Origin: JAXJSP01 sp036310005
GTDB taxonomy: Bacteria > Bacillota > Clostridia > Oscillospirales > Acutalibacteraceae
Reading direction: 5' to 3'
Length of the DNA: 64,000 nucleotides
Assembly (NCBI GenBank): GCA_036310005.1
Contig: JAXJSP010000039.1
Coordinates: forward strand, 13,024-77,023
Positions 34,410 through 44,118 of this stretch are shown piece by piece. Position numbers and translations under genes: made by a program. The stretch's first letter is position 1. The number at the start of each line of letters is the position of its first letter. The notes below the pieces were generated by a model. It had not been told where the DNA came from. It worked only from the letters and a program-made list of their open reading frames with translations, and made no database searches.

Positions 34410-35264
34410 TTAAAGTAATGATAAAATCAACTGTTCATCTACTTTGTTTTGAACAGCGCAGTTTATACATTTTGAAATAATTTTAGATGCTCTTTCAATA
34501 AGCAAGTCTATTTGTGTGGGAGTTACGACTATGCTTTTCAAGTTTTTAACTTCTTCATTAAAATCTGTAATACTGCAAACGAGAGTGTTTGCGTCTACAA
34601 CAGTCGGCACACCTATTGAAATTACGGGAATATTAAGAGTGTCCTTACTGATTTCTTTTCTGTTATTACCTACCCCTGCGCCCGGAGAAATACCTGTGTC
34701 GCACATTTGTATTGTGTTTCCGAGTCTGTCTATATTAATTGCTGCTAAAGCATCTATAACAATAATTGCTTTAGGTTTTATTTTATTAACAATAGAGTTA
34801 ATTATTTCAATTGTTTCTATACCTGTTTGGCCAACTACTCCCGGATTTAATACCGATACCTCTCTTAAATTATTAAGCCCTTCACTTTTTCTTAATTCAT
34901 CTGCAATATGACGGGTTGCTAAGACTAAATCAGCGGTTTTAGGACCTAATGCATCCGCTGTAACGCTTGTGTTTCCGAGTCCTACAACCAATACTTCCCC
35001 TTCCGTCGGAAGCAAATTTAAAAGTTCTGATTTAAACACATTATGCAATTCGTCATCCAAATTATCAAACTGTGATAATCTGTCCAATTCAAAAGTAATA
35101 TAAGTACCGATTTTTTTACCGATTATTTTTTCCGCATCAGAATTTTTAATTAAGATTTTATTTAAAGTAAAAGAATTATAATTTTCTGTTATTTGCTCGG
35201 CGCCATCAATATTTTTACCTAAATTATCTTTTAATTCTACCGCTAAATCAGTTCTTAAATTCAT
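34410..35264 (-). CDS. gpr: spore germination protease GPR
   Basis: A 284-residue protein of the GPR/HybD peptidase fold (M63), which degrades small acid-soluble spore proteins when spores germinate. The N-terminus MNLRTDLAVE is the typical pro-sequence region. The core shows VVGLGNTSVTADALGP (metal-like Asp loop), PGVVGQTGIET, and DALAA with the downstream DTGISPGAGVGNNR. It is shorter than the ~370-residue Bacillus enzyme, as in many Clostridia. It would be made in the forespore; the upstream region shows no sigma-G promoter clear enough to claim. Confidence 0.92.
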   Translation of the reverse strand: MNLRTDLAVELKDNLGKNIDGAEQITENYNSFTLNKILIKNSDAEKIIGKKIGTYITFELDRLSQFDNLDDELHNVFKSELLNLLPTEGEVLVVGLGNTSVTADALGPKTADLVLATRHIADELRKSEGLNNLREVSVLNPGVVGQTGIETIEIINSIVNKIKPKAIIVIDALAAINIDRLGNTIQMCDTGISPGAGVGNNRKEISKDTLNIPVISIGVPTVVDANTLVCSITDFNEEVKNLKSIVVTPTQIDLLIERASKIISKCINCAVQNKVDEQLILSLL

Positions 35265-35391
35265 AATATTCCTCTATAATTTTAAATATTTTATTTATTA
35301 TTTGAAATATTATAATTTAATATTCCCTTTTTAAATGTTTTGTGTTATACTATGTTTATATATAATTTTACAAATTAAGGAGATTTAAAAA

Positions 35392-36642
35392 ATGTATTCA
35401 GAAGCACTTGACACAATCGGATTTGTCGGCAATTATGACAAAGAAGTTGCAGATGCTATGCAACTTGAATTAGAAAGACAAAATGACAACATTGAACTTA
35501 TCGCATCTGAGAATGTTGTATCACCTGCAGTTTTAGCTGCTATGGGTTCAGTTCTTACAAATAAATATGCCGAAGGTTATCCGGGACACAGATATTACGG
35601 CGGATGTCAATATGTTGACATTGTTGAAAATATTGCAAGAGACAGAGCATGTAAATTATTCGGTGCACAACACGCTAATGTTCAGCCTCATTCCGGAGCG
35701 CAAGCAAATATTGCGGTTTATACTGCTTTATTAGAGCCGGGCGATACTGTAATGGGTATGAATTTATCACATGGCGGTCACCTGACACACGGTTCACCTG
35801 TTAATATTTCAGGAAAACTTTACAACTTTGTCCCGTACGGTGTAAACGATGACGGTGTAATTGATTACGATGAAGTAAGAAAAATTGCTTTAGAATGTAA
35901 GCCGAAATTAATTGTTGCAGGTGCATCCGCATATCCGAGAACAATTCATTTTGACAAGTTTGCAGAAATTGCAAAAGAAGTTAATGCTTTATTTATGGTA
36001 GACATGGCTCATATCGCCGGCTTGGTTGCCGCAGGCCTTCATCCTAATCCTGTTGAGTATGCCGATGTTGTTACTACAACAACCCACAAGACATTAAGAG
36101 GTCCGAGAGGCGGTTTAATCTTTTGTAAGGAAGAACTTGCAAAACAAATCGACAAGGCTATTTTCCCGGGTACCCAAGGCGGTCCTTTAATGCATACTAT
36201 TGCTGCTAAAGCAGTTTGCTTTGGTGAGGCATTAAGCGATGACTTTAAAAATTACCAGAAGAAAATAGTTTCAAACTGTCAAGTTCTTGCAAGCGAACTT
36301 AAGAATAACGGAATTAAATTAGTATCAGGCGGTACTGACAATCATTTAATATTAATTGATTTAACGGGTACAGGCGTTACAGGTAAGCAACTTGAACACA
36401 ACCTTGATGAAGTTCATATCACAACAAATAAAAACGCGATTCCTAATGACCCGGCTTCTCCGTTTATTACTTCAGGTATCAGAGTTGGTACCGCTGCTGT
36501 AACTACAAGAGGTTTTGGCGAAAATGAGATGAAAAAGATAGCAGAGTTTATTACTAAGGCTACCTTTGATTTTGAAAGCAGCAAAGAATATATTAATAAT
36601 TCAGTTGCAGAAATTTGCAAACAGTTCCCACTTTATAAATAA
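35392..36642 (+). CDS. glyA: serine hydroxymethyltransferase
   Basis: A 416-residue PLP enzyme that interconverts serine and glycine and loads one-carbon units on tetrahydrofolate. The PLP Lys lies in VTTTTHKTLRGPRGG, the substrate-binding part in SENVVSPAVLAAMGS, and YPGHRYYGG is intact. Full length. AAGGAG is placed before the ATG. It is a single gene with its own terminator. Confidence 0.96.
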   Translation: MYSEALDTIGFVGNYDKEVADAMQLELERQNDNIELIASENVVSPAVLAAMGSVLTNKYAEGYPGHRYYGGCQYVDIVENIARDRACKLFGAQHANVQPHSGAQANIAVYTALLEPGDTVMGMNLSHGGHLTHGSPVNISGKLYNFVPYGVNDDGVIDYDEVRKIALECKPKLIVAGASAYPRTIHFDKFAEIAKEVNALFMVDMAHIAGLVAAGLHPNPVEYADVVTTTTHKTLRGPRGGLIFCKEELAKQIDKAIFPGTQGGPLMHTIAAKAVCFGEALSDDFKNYQKKIVSNCQVLASELKNNGIKLVSGGTDNHLILIDLTGTGVTGKQLEHNLDEVHITTNKNAIPNDPASPFITSGIRVGTAAVTTRGFGENEMKKIAEFITKATFDFESSKEYINNSVAEICKQFPLYK

Positions 36643-36659
36643 ATTTTTATTAATTAAGA

Positions 36660-36694
36660 AAGCGGTGTAGCCTATAAAACAGGTTACACCGCTT
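36660..36694 (+). terminator. intrinsic terminator of glyA
   Basis: Stem AAGCGGTGTAGCCT / AGGTTACACCGCTT followed by ATTTTATT. The same GGTGTAGCC core is reused in the terminator at 45781. Confidence 0.9.
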
Positions 36695-36721
36695 ATTTTA
36701 TTATTACAAATGAAAACAATC

Positions 36722-37120
36722 TTAATTACCTTTTAATCTCTTATGAACTTCACGAAATTCTAACGGTAATTCTTCTGATGACATATTTCGGACATTTTTC
36801 GTTGTACCGTCTTTAAGAGCGTTTATATAATACCATTCCTTAAACTTAAGAGTCAAAAGAGTTTTATTCAGTTCCTTAATTTCTTCCTCAACCCTTTCCT
36901 TTTGAGCAACAATAAGTTGAAGGCGGTCATTAATTGTGCTGTCGCCTAGCATCGCTAATTCAATAAAACTCTTTATGTCACAAAGTTTCATCCCTGCTTT
37001 TTTAAGGCAACCTATAATCTGCAGCCACTCAAAATCTTCCTCTTTAAACATACGCATTCCACCGCTTGAACGCTCAACAAAAGGAAGCAAACCTTCTTTA
37101 TCGGAATGGATTAAAAGCAT
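36722..37120 (-). pseudogene. MerR-family regulator lacking the N-terminal DNA-binding helices
   Basis: The frame begins (MLLIHSDKEGLLPFVERS) inside the wing of a MerR DNA-binding domain; the usual ~30 residues holding the helix-turn-helix and the TLRYY motif are absent. The rest is intact: MFKEEDFEWLQIIGCLKKAG, then a coiled-coil dimer helix. There is no Shine-Dalgarno before the ATG, and the mutS2 terminator lies only 56 bp upstream, leaving no room for the missing part. Most likely a 5'-deleted remnant; a short dimerising regulator cannot be excluded. Confidence 0.65.
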
Positions 37121-37175
37121 AAATAAATAATGTAAAAATATTTTCAGCCGAGAATATTACCTGTAAAAACAGAAC

Positions 37176-37206
37176 AAAAGTCCGCTTCAAATTGAAGCGG
37201 ACTTTT
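37176..37206. terminator. intrinsic terminator after mutS2
   Basis: A 15-bp perfect stem AAAAGTCCGCTTCAA / TTGAAGCGGACTTTT with a 1-nt centre, so effectively a near-perfect palindrome that can act on both strands. Confidence 0.9.
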
Positions 37207-37234
37207 AATTATTAATAAACGAATTTCAACAAAA

Positions 37235-39610
37235 CTATTTTAATTCAACAATAGTAACTCCGTTTTCTCCTTCTCCATAGACACCCAATCTATATGTTTT
37301 AACACAAGAGTTAGTTTTTAAAAAGTCATTTACCGCCTGTCTTAACACACCTGTTCCCTTTCCGTGTATTACGGAAATTACACTGATACCCGACATAATG
37401 GTCTGGTCGATAAATCTGTCTAACTCAAAAATTGCTTCGTCTGCAGTTTTGCCTCTTAAATCAATCGAAGTCTGTGCTGTTCTGTCAAGACGGGATGTTA
37501 CATTACGCGTTAATTTAGGCTCTGTTTTTTTCTTAGGTTTTTTATCTATTAGCCTTAAATTACTTTCGGGCAACTTAATTTTAACCTTTTCAAGTTGAAC
37601 TGTAACTTTTCCGCTTTTATCTTTCAAGGCAATAACATCGCCTTCTTTGTCGATATCAACTACTAACACCCTATCGCCCACTATAAGAGGTCTTGGTAAT
37701 TTATAATCTGATTTAATTTTACCGTCGGAATAAGTTTTGTCCAGTTTATTAATGCCTTTATTAAAAGAGTCTTTTGCTTTTTGAGCAAGCAAACTTAAAT
37801 CTTTTTCTTTTTCAGCCTGTTTTCTTAAATCGGAAATCTCATTAAGCATAGTATTTGCAGAGTATTCGGCTCTGTCGGCTATTATTTTGGCCTTTTGACG
37901 CGCTTTTTCAATAATTTCTTTTTGCTTGGTTTCTGTTTCAAACAGTTGCTCTTTAACAGCATTTTTTAGGCTGTTAAGTTCTGTTTTGATTTTAAGAGTT
38001 TCTTCTCTGTCTTTTTCAGCAGAAACCAAGGCAGATTCAAGAGCTGAGACTACACTTTCAAATCGGTTATTCTCATCGCTAACTATTTCTCTTGCCGAAT
38101 TTACAATTCTTTGCGGAAGTCCTAATTTTTCACTTATTGCAAAAGCATTCGAACGACCGGGCACTCCCATCAGCAAGCGGTAAGTAGGTTTCATATTTTC
38201 TACATCAAACTCGCAGCAGGCGTTTTTAACTCCGGGAGTGTCTAACGCAAAGGCTTTTAATTCTGCATAGTGAGTTGTAGCAACAATTTTTGCACCGACA
38301 AAACGCAAGTCTTGAATAACCGCAGTAGCAAGAGCCGCGCCCTCAACAGGGTCAGTACCCGCACCTAATTCATCAACTAATACCAAAGATGAGTCGTCTG
38401 CATTAGTAACGATATCAATAAGCGTTACCATGTGAGAAGAGAAAGTTGAAAGGGAATTTTCTATTGACTGTTCATCGCCAATATCGGCAAAAACTTTTGA
38501 AAACACGGAAATTTCGCTGTTTTCATTTACAGGAATCATAAGTCCGCATTCCGCCATTAAAGTTAAAAGTCCGAAAGTTTTTAGCGTAACGGTTTTACCT
38601 CCCGTGTTCGGACCTGTAATGACAAGTGTATCAAAACTGTCGCCGAGTTCGATATTTACAGGCACAACATTATCTTTATTAAGCAACGGATGTCTTGCCT
38701 TTTTTAAATTAATTTTACCTGTATTATTAACTTTCGGCATAGTTGCTTTCATTTCATAAGCAAGGCTTGCCTTTGCAAAAATCAAGCAAAGTTCAACAGC
38801 GCAATCATAAGATGAAATTATATCGTTTGCGTGTTCTCCTACCTCGACTGATAATTCCATTAAAATTCTTTCGATTTCTGTTTTTTCTTTAAGTTTTAAT
38901 ACTTTAATGTCATTATTTGCTTCAACGACGCTTATCGGCTCAATAAACACAGTATTACCTGAAGCGGAAGTATCATGTACGAGGCCTGATACATTTGCGC
39001 GACATTCAAGTTTTACGGGAACAACAAAACGGTCGTTTCTGATTGTTACAACCGGTTCTCGTAAAAATTTACTGTAAACTGACGAATGAATAATTTTATC
39101 TAATTTTTCTCTTATACTGTTTTGAGCCGCAGAGAGTTTTCTTCTTATGTCATAAAGTGTTTGAGATGCTTTATCGGCAATCTCGTCTTCCGAAATAATT
39201 GAGGAAAAGATCTTATCTTCCAAGTGTTTATTAAGTACAATTCTGTCAAAAAGATACTTAATTGAAGTATTATCATTGAATTTATCGTGCCATTCGACAA
39301 GTCTTGAAAAGCAATTTAAAGTTTTTGCAATTTTAAGCAAATCACCTGCTGAAATTGAGGCTCCTGCTTCAGCGATTGTCAATGGGTTATTTACATTAAC
39401 CAAATTAGAAAATGACGGTGACGAATAACGAGCCATTAGTGAATAGGCATCGTAAGTTTTTTTTAGTCTTATGCTTACTTCGTCCAAATCAGCAGATGGC
39501 TCTAACATTTTAGCATACTCAGCCGCATCGTCATTATGACAATGTTTTGCGAGCATATCAAGTACTCTGTTTAATTCAAGAACATTATAATATTTTTTTT
39601 GAGTTTCCAT
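37235..39610 (-). CDS. mutS2: MutS2-type endonuclease/ATPase
   Basis: A 791-residue MutS-family ATPase. In Firmicutes, MutS2 splits collided ribosomes and/or suppresses recombination. The MutS core and clamp are followed by the ATPase with Walker A TGPNTGGKT and Walker B LVDELGAGTDP. A long coiled-coil linker (about residues 510-620) leads to a basic KOW-like segment and a C-terminal Smr nuclease domain (SIDLRGKTADEA and VIHGKGTGVLR). It follows recO by 9 bp in the era cluster. Confidence 0.94.
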   Translation of the reverse strand: METQKKYYNVLELNRVLDMLAKHCHNDDAAEYAKMLEPSADLDEVSIRLKKTYDAYSLMARYSSPSFSNLVNVNNPLTIAEAGASISAGDLLKIAKTLNCFSRLVEWHDKFNDNTSIKYLFDRIVLNKHLEDKIFSSIISEDEIADKASQTLYDIRRKLSAAQNSIREKLDKIIHSSVYSKFLREPVVTIRNDRFVVPVKLECRANVSGLVHDTSASGNTVFIEPISVVEANNDIKVLKLKEKTEIERILMELSVEVGEHANDIISSYDCAVELCLIFAKASLAYEMKATMPKVNNTGKINLKKARHPLLNKDNVVPVNIELGDSFDTLVITGPNTGGKTVTLKTFGLLTLMAECGLMIPVNENSEISVFSKVFADIGDEQSIENSLSTFSSHMVTLIDIVTNADDSSLVLVDELGAGTDPVEGAALATAVIQDLRFVGAKIVATTHYAELKAFALDTPGVKNACCEFDVENMKPTYRLLMGVPGRSNAFAISEKLGLPQRIVNSAREIVSDENNRFESVVSALESALVSAEKDREETLKIKTELNSLKNAVKEQLFETETKQKEIIEKARQKAKIIADRAEYSANTMLNEISDLRKQAEKEKDLSLLAQKAKDSFNKGINKLDKTYSDGKIKSDYKLPRPLIVGDRVLVVDIDKEGDVIALKDKSGKVTVQLEKVKIKLPESNLRLIDKKPKKKTEPKLTRNVTSRLDRTAQTSIDLRGKTADEAIFELDRFIDQTIMSGISVISVIHGKGTGVLRQAVNDFLKTNSCVKTYRLGVYGEGENGVTIVELK

Positions 39611-39619
39611 TTATCTTTC

Positions 39620-40354
39620 CTATTCGGGTAAATTTTTGTAAAAATCAAGAGCGATAAAATGATGACCGACTTGATTTAACAAATAATATTCTGTTATATT
39701 TGAGAGTTGTTTATAATTACCGTCTTTTAATTCAAAATTAAAAAGTTTACTAAAGTCACAATAAACGATATGGCGCATCGCGGACAAAACTCCGTTAGGT
39801 AAAAGCACACCGTTTTTGTCGCAATTTTCACAAACAATGCAGCCCTCATTAATTTTCAGATAATAATTCGCGGCATTATCGTTATTACAAACTGAACAAG
39901 CCTTTAAATCAGGCGCATATCCGCATTCAGTTACTAAACGCAATTCAAAAATTGCCTTTACCATTTCAAGCGGTCTTAAATCTTTTTCAATAATATGTAT
40001 GCAATTGAGCATAAGGCGTAATATCTGTTCTGACTCAACGCCTTCAACTGCAAAAACTATAGCGGCCTCGCAAAAATACTGAGCTAAACTTAACTTTGCA
40101 ATATCAAATCTTAAATTAAAAAACAGTTCTTCGGGTATTGCTTCATCAATAATATAACTGTCTTTTGTTTTATAAACAGACAGTTGTGAATAAACAAGCA
40201 TGGCAGTTGATGAAGAATTTTTATTTTTAGGCTTTGCCGCACCGCGCACAAAGGCTCTTATTACACCCATATTGCGGGTAAGCACAGTTACAAGTCGGTC
40301 ACTCTCGCCCACTTGTGTTTGTTTTAAAATCAAGCCATCGGTCTTGAATTTCAT
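39620..40354 (-). CDS. recO: DNA repair protein RecO
   Basis: A 244-residue protein of the RecFOR pathway that loads RecA on SSB-coated gaps. It has an N-terminal OB fold (GLILKQTQVGESDRLVTVLT), a helical middle, and a zinc finger with CSVCN and CIVCENC near residues 155-180. Its 5' end overlaps the yqzL-like gene by 56 bp in another frame. Confidence 0.93.
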   Translation of the reverse strand: MKFKTDGLILKQTQVGESDRLVTVLTRNMGVIRAFVRGAAKPKNKNSSSTAMLVYSQLSVYKTKDSYIIDEAIPEELFFNLRFDIAKLSLAQYFCEAAIVFAVEGVESEQILRLMLNCIHIIEKDLRPLEMVKAIFELRLVTECGYAPDLKACSVCNNDNAANYYLKINEGCIVCENCDKNGVLLPNGVLSAMRHIVYCDFSKLFNFELKDGNYKQLSNITEYYLLNQVGHHFIALDFYKNLPE

Positions 40355-40436
40355 TATTATTCTCCGTTTTTATATAATCTAAATAGTACTCAATTTTTCC
40401 TGTACTTAAAAACTGCTCCCAAAAATAATTTTGCAT
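40299..40436 (-). CDS. YqzL-like small protein
   Basis: 45 residues from ATG 40436 (AGGTG about 8 nt upstream); the open frame extends to 40490 without support. The N-terminus MQNYFWEQFLSTGKIEYYL fits the YqzL pattern (aromatic-W-x3-F-x2-T-G-x-I-x2-Y-L) found between era and recO across Firmicutes. The last ~18 codons lie inside recO in another frame, so the tail may be less constrained. Function unknown. Confidence 0.7.
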   Translation of the reverse strand: MQNYFWEQFLSTGKIEYYLDYIKTENNNEIQDRWLDFKTNTSGRE

Positions 40437-40491
40437 TATTACATCACCTAATAATAAAGTTTGTAATAAAGCAAAAATTATAAAAGGCAAA

Positions 40492-41403
40492 TTAGTCCAA
40501 TCCGAAATTATGAATTAAACCTGTTCGATTTCTCCAATCTTCTTTGACTTTTACCCAGCACTGCAAATTAATTTTACAGCAAAAAAAGTTTTCAATTTCT
40601 TTACGGGCGCCTGTTGAAATTCTTTTAAGCATTTCACCGCGCTTTCCGATAATTATGCCTTTATGACTTTCGCTTTCGCAATAAATAATTGCTTCGATAT
40701 CTATAATATCTTCGCCTGAAGATGTTTTTCTGTCTTTGAATTTTTCAATAGAAACAGCAATACCGTGCGGGACTTCTTTATTAAGATTCAAAAGCATTTT
40801 TTCTCTTATCATTTCTGATGCAATAGTGCGCTCATTTTGGTCAGTAAGTTCATCATCAGAAAAAAAGTGCGGTGCTTCAACACAATATTTTTCAAGTTCT
40901 TTTTTGAGTATACTAACGCCATCACCGTTTTTTGCGCTTAAAGGAATAATTGCCGAAAAATCAAACAGTTTAGAGTAAAGCAAAATAATATCCATTATTT
41001 TTGATTTATCATCTACAAGGTCGATTTTATTGATTGCTAAGATACAGTCCATTTTATCCGATTTAATTTTTTCAATTAATTCTATATCTGCTGCTGTCGG
41101 TAATTTTTCAATCGGCTCCGATACTGCATCAATGACAAGCACGCAAACATCAACATCGGCCATACTGTCTTTTACTGCTTTGACCATATTTTCACCGAGT
41201 TTTGTTTTAGGTTTATGAAGTCCCGGTGTATCAATAAATACAAACTGATTATCGCCGCTTGTCAAGACTCCCATAATCTTAGTTCTTGTGGTTTGCGGTT
41301 TATTGGTAACAATTGCGACCTTTTGACCAATCAGATTATTCATAAGTGATGATTTTCCGACATTCGGTTTCCCGACTATAGATATAAAAGCACTTTTTGT
41401 CAT
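40492..41403 (-). CDS. era: GTPase Era
   Basis: A 303-residue ribosome-assembly GTPase binding the 3' end of 16S rRNA. G1 GKPNVGKSS, G3 DTPGLHKP and G4 NKID are clear. The C-terminal KH domain is recognised by GIIIGKRGEMLKRI. Downstream of ybeY by 9 bp. Confidence 0.96.
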   Translation of the reverse strand: MTKSAFISIVGKPNVGKSSLMNNLIGQKVAIVTNKPQTTRTKIMGVLTSGDNQFVFIDTPGLHKPKTKLGENMVKAVKDSMADVDVCVLVIDAVSEPIEKLPTAADIELIEKIKSDKMDCILAINKIDLVDDKSKIMDIILLYSKLFDFSAIIPLSAKNGDGVSILKKELEKYCVEAPHFFSDDELTDQNERTIASEMIREKMLLNLNKEVPHGIAVSIEKFKDRKTSSGEDIIDIEAIIYCESESHKGIIIGKRGEMLKRISTGARKEIENFFCCKINLQCWVKVKEDWRNRTGLIHNFGLD

Positions 41404-41412
41404 AAGTTCTCC

Positions 41413-41886
41413 TTAAAACGTCAAGCCGAGCAGTTCCATTACGGCTTCTTCGTGTTCTCTCATTCTAACTTTTTCCAAACCGCCGTTTACATGGTCATAA
41501 CCGAGTAAATGCAACATAGAATGACAGGTTAAATATGCAATTTCTCTTCTTACGCTGTGGCCGAACATTTCAGCCTGTGCTACTGCTTTTTCAACAGAAA
41601 TGACAATATCACCTAACTGTACTCTTTTAGTTGCAGGGTCAGGTACAAATTCTCCGTTTTCACAAAGCGGGAACGACAGCACATCGGTAACCCGGTCGAT
41701 TTTTCTGAATCTCATGTTTAAGTCTTTAATCTGAGAGTTGTCTACAAGCAAAACGCTCACTTGTGATTCCTGCTCGAAATTTTCGCAAGAAATCACAGCA
41801 TTACATGTTTTTCTTATTAAAAGTTTTGTTCCTTTTTCAAGTTCGCTTTTTTGATTATTTATAATTTCCACTTTAATCTTTGCCAT
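41413..41886 (-). CDS. ybeY: endoribonuclease YbeY
   Basis: A 157-residue metal-dependent RNase for 16S rRNA maturation and quality control. The zinc motif is CHSMLHLLGYDH near residue 120; the usual HGxLHLxGYDH has Cys-His-Ser here at the first positions, with all three His ligands kept. It overlaps phoH by 14 bp. Confidence 0.94.
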   Translation of the reverse strand: MAKIKVEIINNQKSELEKGTKLLIRKTCNAVISCENFEQESQVSVLLVDNSQIKDLNMRFRKIDRVTDVLSFPLCENGEFVPDPATKRVQLGDIVISVEKAVAQAEMFGHSVRREIAYLTCHSMLHLLGYDHVNGGLEKVRMREHEEAVMELLGLTF

Positions 41887-42862
41887 TTATTTTACTTCCC
41901 TTATTTCTTTGCTGTTCATATTTTTCGTACGCTTTTACAATTTTTTGTACAAGTTGGTGTCTGACGACATCTTTTTCATTTAATCTGATTATTTTAATAT
42001 CTTCGACATTTTTAAGAACTTTACTTGCCTCAATCAGTCCTGACCTTTTTCCGTCAGGTAGATCTATTTGAGTTAAATCTCCGGTAACAACGATTTTTGA
42101 ATTAAATCCGAGTCGTGTCAAAAACATTTTCATTTGTTCTGGTGTAGTGTTTTGCGCCTCATCCAATATAATAAAACTATCGTCTAATGTTCTGCCGCGC
42201 ATATAAGCAAGCGGTGCAACTTCTATACTTCCCTTTTCCATACAGCGCTGAAATGCTTCGGCGCCGAGCATTTCAAAAAGAGCATCATAAAGAGGTCTTA
42301 AGTAAGGATCGACTTTGCTTTGCAGGTCACCGGGTAAAAAACCTAATTTTTCGCCTGCTTCAACTGCCGGTCTTGTCAGAATAATTCTTGATACTTTTTT
42401 ATCTCTAAAAGCAGCCACTGCCAAAGCAACAGCCAGATAAGTTTTACCTGTTCCTGCAGGCCCGATACCTACTGTAACTGTATTTGAACTGATCGCTTCA
42501 ATATATGACTTTTGTCCGAGGGTTTTAGGTTTTACCGGTTTTCCGTTTGCAGTTATGCAAATACACTCTTTTCCGGCGAGTTGAATCATTTTTGACGCAT
42601 TACCTTCATTTGCAAGAGAAATTGCATAATTCACATTCTGGTCTGTCAGCGGCTCACCGTTTTCAAGCATCAACATAAGGCCTGATATGGCATTTGCTGC
42701 GTTTGTGACATTATCGTCATTTCCCATTATCTTAATCTCATTTCCTCTAAGCACGGTAGAAACATTATAATTTTTTTCAATAATTTTAATATTTTCATCA
42801 AGATTTCCAAACAGGTTCGACATCTGTTCCATATTTTCAATCTTTAAAATTTTCTCACTCAA
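41873..42862 (-). CDS. PhoH-like ATPase
   Basis: About 329 residues from TTG 42862 (GGAGG 10 nt upstream). An in-frame ATG at 42871 is too close to that ribosome site, and the frame is open to 42907. The PhoH core has Walker A GPAGTGKTYLA, RPAVEAGEKLGFLPGD, and Walker B FIILDEAQNTTPEQ. It is the usual partner of ybeY in Firmicutes and is thought to act in RNA metabolism. Confidence 0.92.
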   Translation of the reverse strand: MSEKILKIENMEQMSNLFGNLDENIKIIEKNYNVSTVLRGNEIKIMGNDDNVTNAANAISGLMLMLENGEPLTDQNVNYAISLANEGNASKMIQLAGKECICITANGKPVKPKTLGQKSYIEAISSNTVTVGIGPAGTGKTYLAVALAVAAFRDKKVSRIILTRPAVEAGEKLGFLPGDLQSKVDPYLRPLYDALFEMLGAEAFQRCMEKGSIEVAPLAYMRGRTLDDSFIILDEAQNTTPEQMKMFLTRLGFNSKIVVTGDLTQIDLPDGKRSGLIEASKVLKNVEDIKIIRLNEKDVVRHQLVQKIVKAYEKYEQQRNKGSKINGKD

Positions 42863-42936
42863 AAATAACATTCCTCCACTTTTTTCATTTTTTATATATA
42901 ATAACACATTTATTTAATAAATTAAATAAAAAAATA

Positions 42937-44118
42937 TTAAAAATCTGAATCAACTTCAAAATAAACTTTTTTTGATATATCTTGCTTGCAGACTATTTGA
43001 CAAGTCAGCACATAATTATTATCGACAATTTGTATTTTAATATCTTCACTTATTATTTCTGCATTCTTAAGTTTTTCTTCCTTTTCTTTATTCAACTGTT
43101 CTAAAGCCATTTTATTTAATGTGTTTTCACTGTAAGTTATCTTTTGTTTTTCAGTTTCATAAAAGGTTGTTGAAATAATTTCAATGGGTAAATTAACACC
43201 ATTCAACTGTAAAGTTTTATTTTCGGTTTGTTTTGTATAATCGTATTTTACGCTACCTGCAAAAAGCGGAATTTTCAGAGAAAAAAAGGAAATCAAATTT
43301 CTTTGTTCGGTTTTGCCTGAATTTACATTTTTTGTTTCGCTTACAGGTAAAACAATTTTTAATGTTTGTTTTGTTTTTGCGATAACATTACCCGTTGCAT
43401 CTCTGAAATATGTATTTTGATTATTATATTCTTCAGTACCTGAAATTAATAAATCGCCTTTTTTTACAATGGCGCCGCGTTTTACCTTTGCAGTACCTTT
43501 ATATGCAAAAACATCTAATACTTCACCGTCACAAGATGCAACAATATTGCTGTATTTTAATTCTTTTTCAACCCTTGTATCGAGTTTTTTTCTGATTTCA
43601 ACATTCAAAGTTGTACCTACCACATTCAAAGAACTCCAGGAGATATCCTCTACTTTTAAATTCAAAGTATTTCTGTCGTTTTCGCCTTTAATTTTACTAA
43701 CAGGAGTACCGATTCTTATATTCATTTCTTCTAATGCATTCATTACACTCTGCTCATTTATGTCTGCATTTGAATTTATTTCAATATTCCATATAAAATT
43801 CGGCATTATTAAAAGCACTGCAAGATATAAAGCGAGACCTACTGCTACGCCCTTTCTTGATTTATGTTTATGCAAGTAAAAAGGAAGTCCGACTTTTTTT
43901 GTCACTTTTAATTTGACAAAACATTTTTTCCGAAACTGCTTAATTTTTTTATAATCTTTTGCGCGCATATAAAATTCGATATGATTTTTTCTTCTGTGCG
44001 TGTTCCAGATTGAAAAACCGTTTGAAACGCAGATATTTATAAAACGCTCGCAAAATCCACCTTCGACTTTTACTCTTATATAGCCGCATAAAAATCGTAC
44101 GAATCTAATAAAAATCAT
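42937..44118 (-). CDS. yqfD: sporulation protein YqfD
   Basis: A 393-residue membrane protein with an N-terminal cytoplasmic domain, one clear transmembrane segment (about residues 90-110), and a large extracytoplasmic part. FCERFINICVSNGFSIWN and the later EVLDVFAYKGTAKVKRG match the YqfD/SpoIV-associated family. YqfD is expressed under sigma-E during sporulation. It overlaps the yqfC stop by one base and precedes phoH. Confidence 0.9.
   Translation of the reverse strand: MIFIRFVRFLCGYIRVKVEGGFCERFINICVSNGFSIWNTHRRKNHIEFYMRAKDYKKIKQFRKKCFVKLKVTKKVGLPFYLHKHKSRKGVAVGLALYLAVLLIMPNFIWNIEINSNADINEQSVMNALEEMNIRIGTPVSKIKGENDRNTLNLKVEDISWSSLNVVGTTLNVEIRKKLDTRVEKELKYSNIVASCDGEVLDVFAYKGTAKVKRGAIVKKGDLLISGTEEYNNQNTYFRDATGNVIAKTKQTLKIVLPVSETKNVNSGKTEQRNLISFFSLKIPLFAGSVKYDYTKQTENKTLQLNGVNLPIEIISTTFYETEKQKITYSENTLNKMALEQLNKEKEEKLKNAEIISEDIKIQIVDNNYVLTCQIVCKQDISKKVYFEVDSDF

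Noticed and set aside
34410..35264. Sigma-G promoter upstream of gpr
   Set aside because: GAATA-like words occur in the AT-rich gap, but no -10 element close enough to the sigma-G consensus could be placed.
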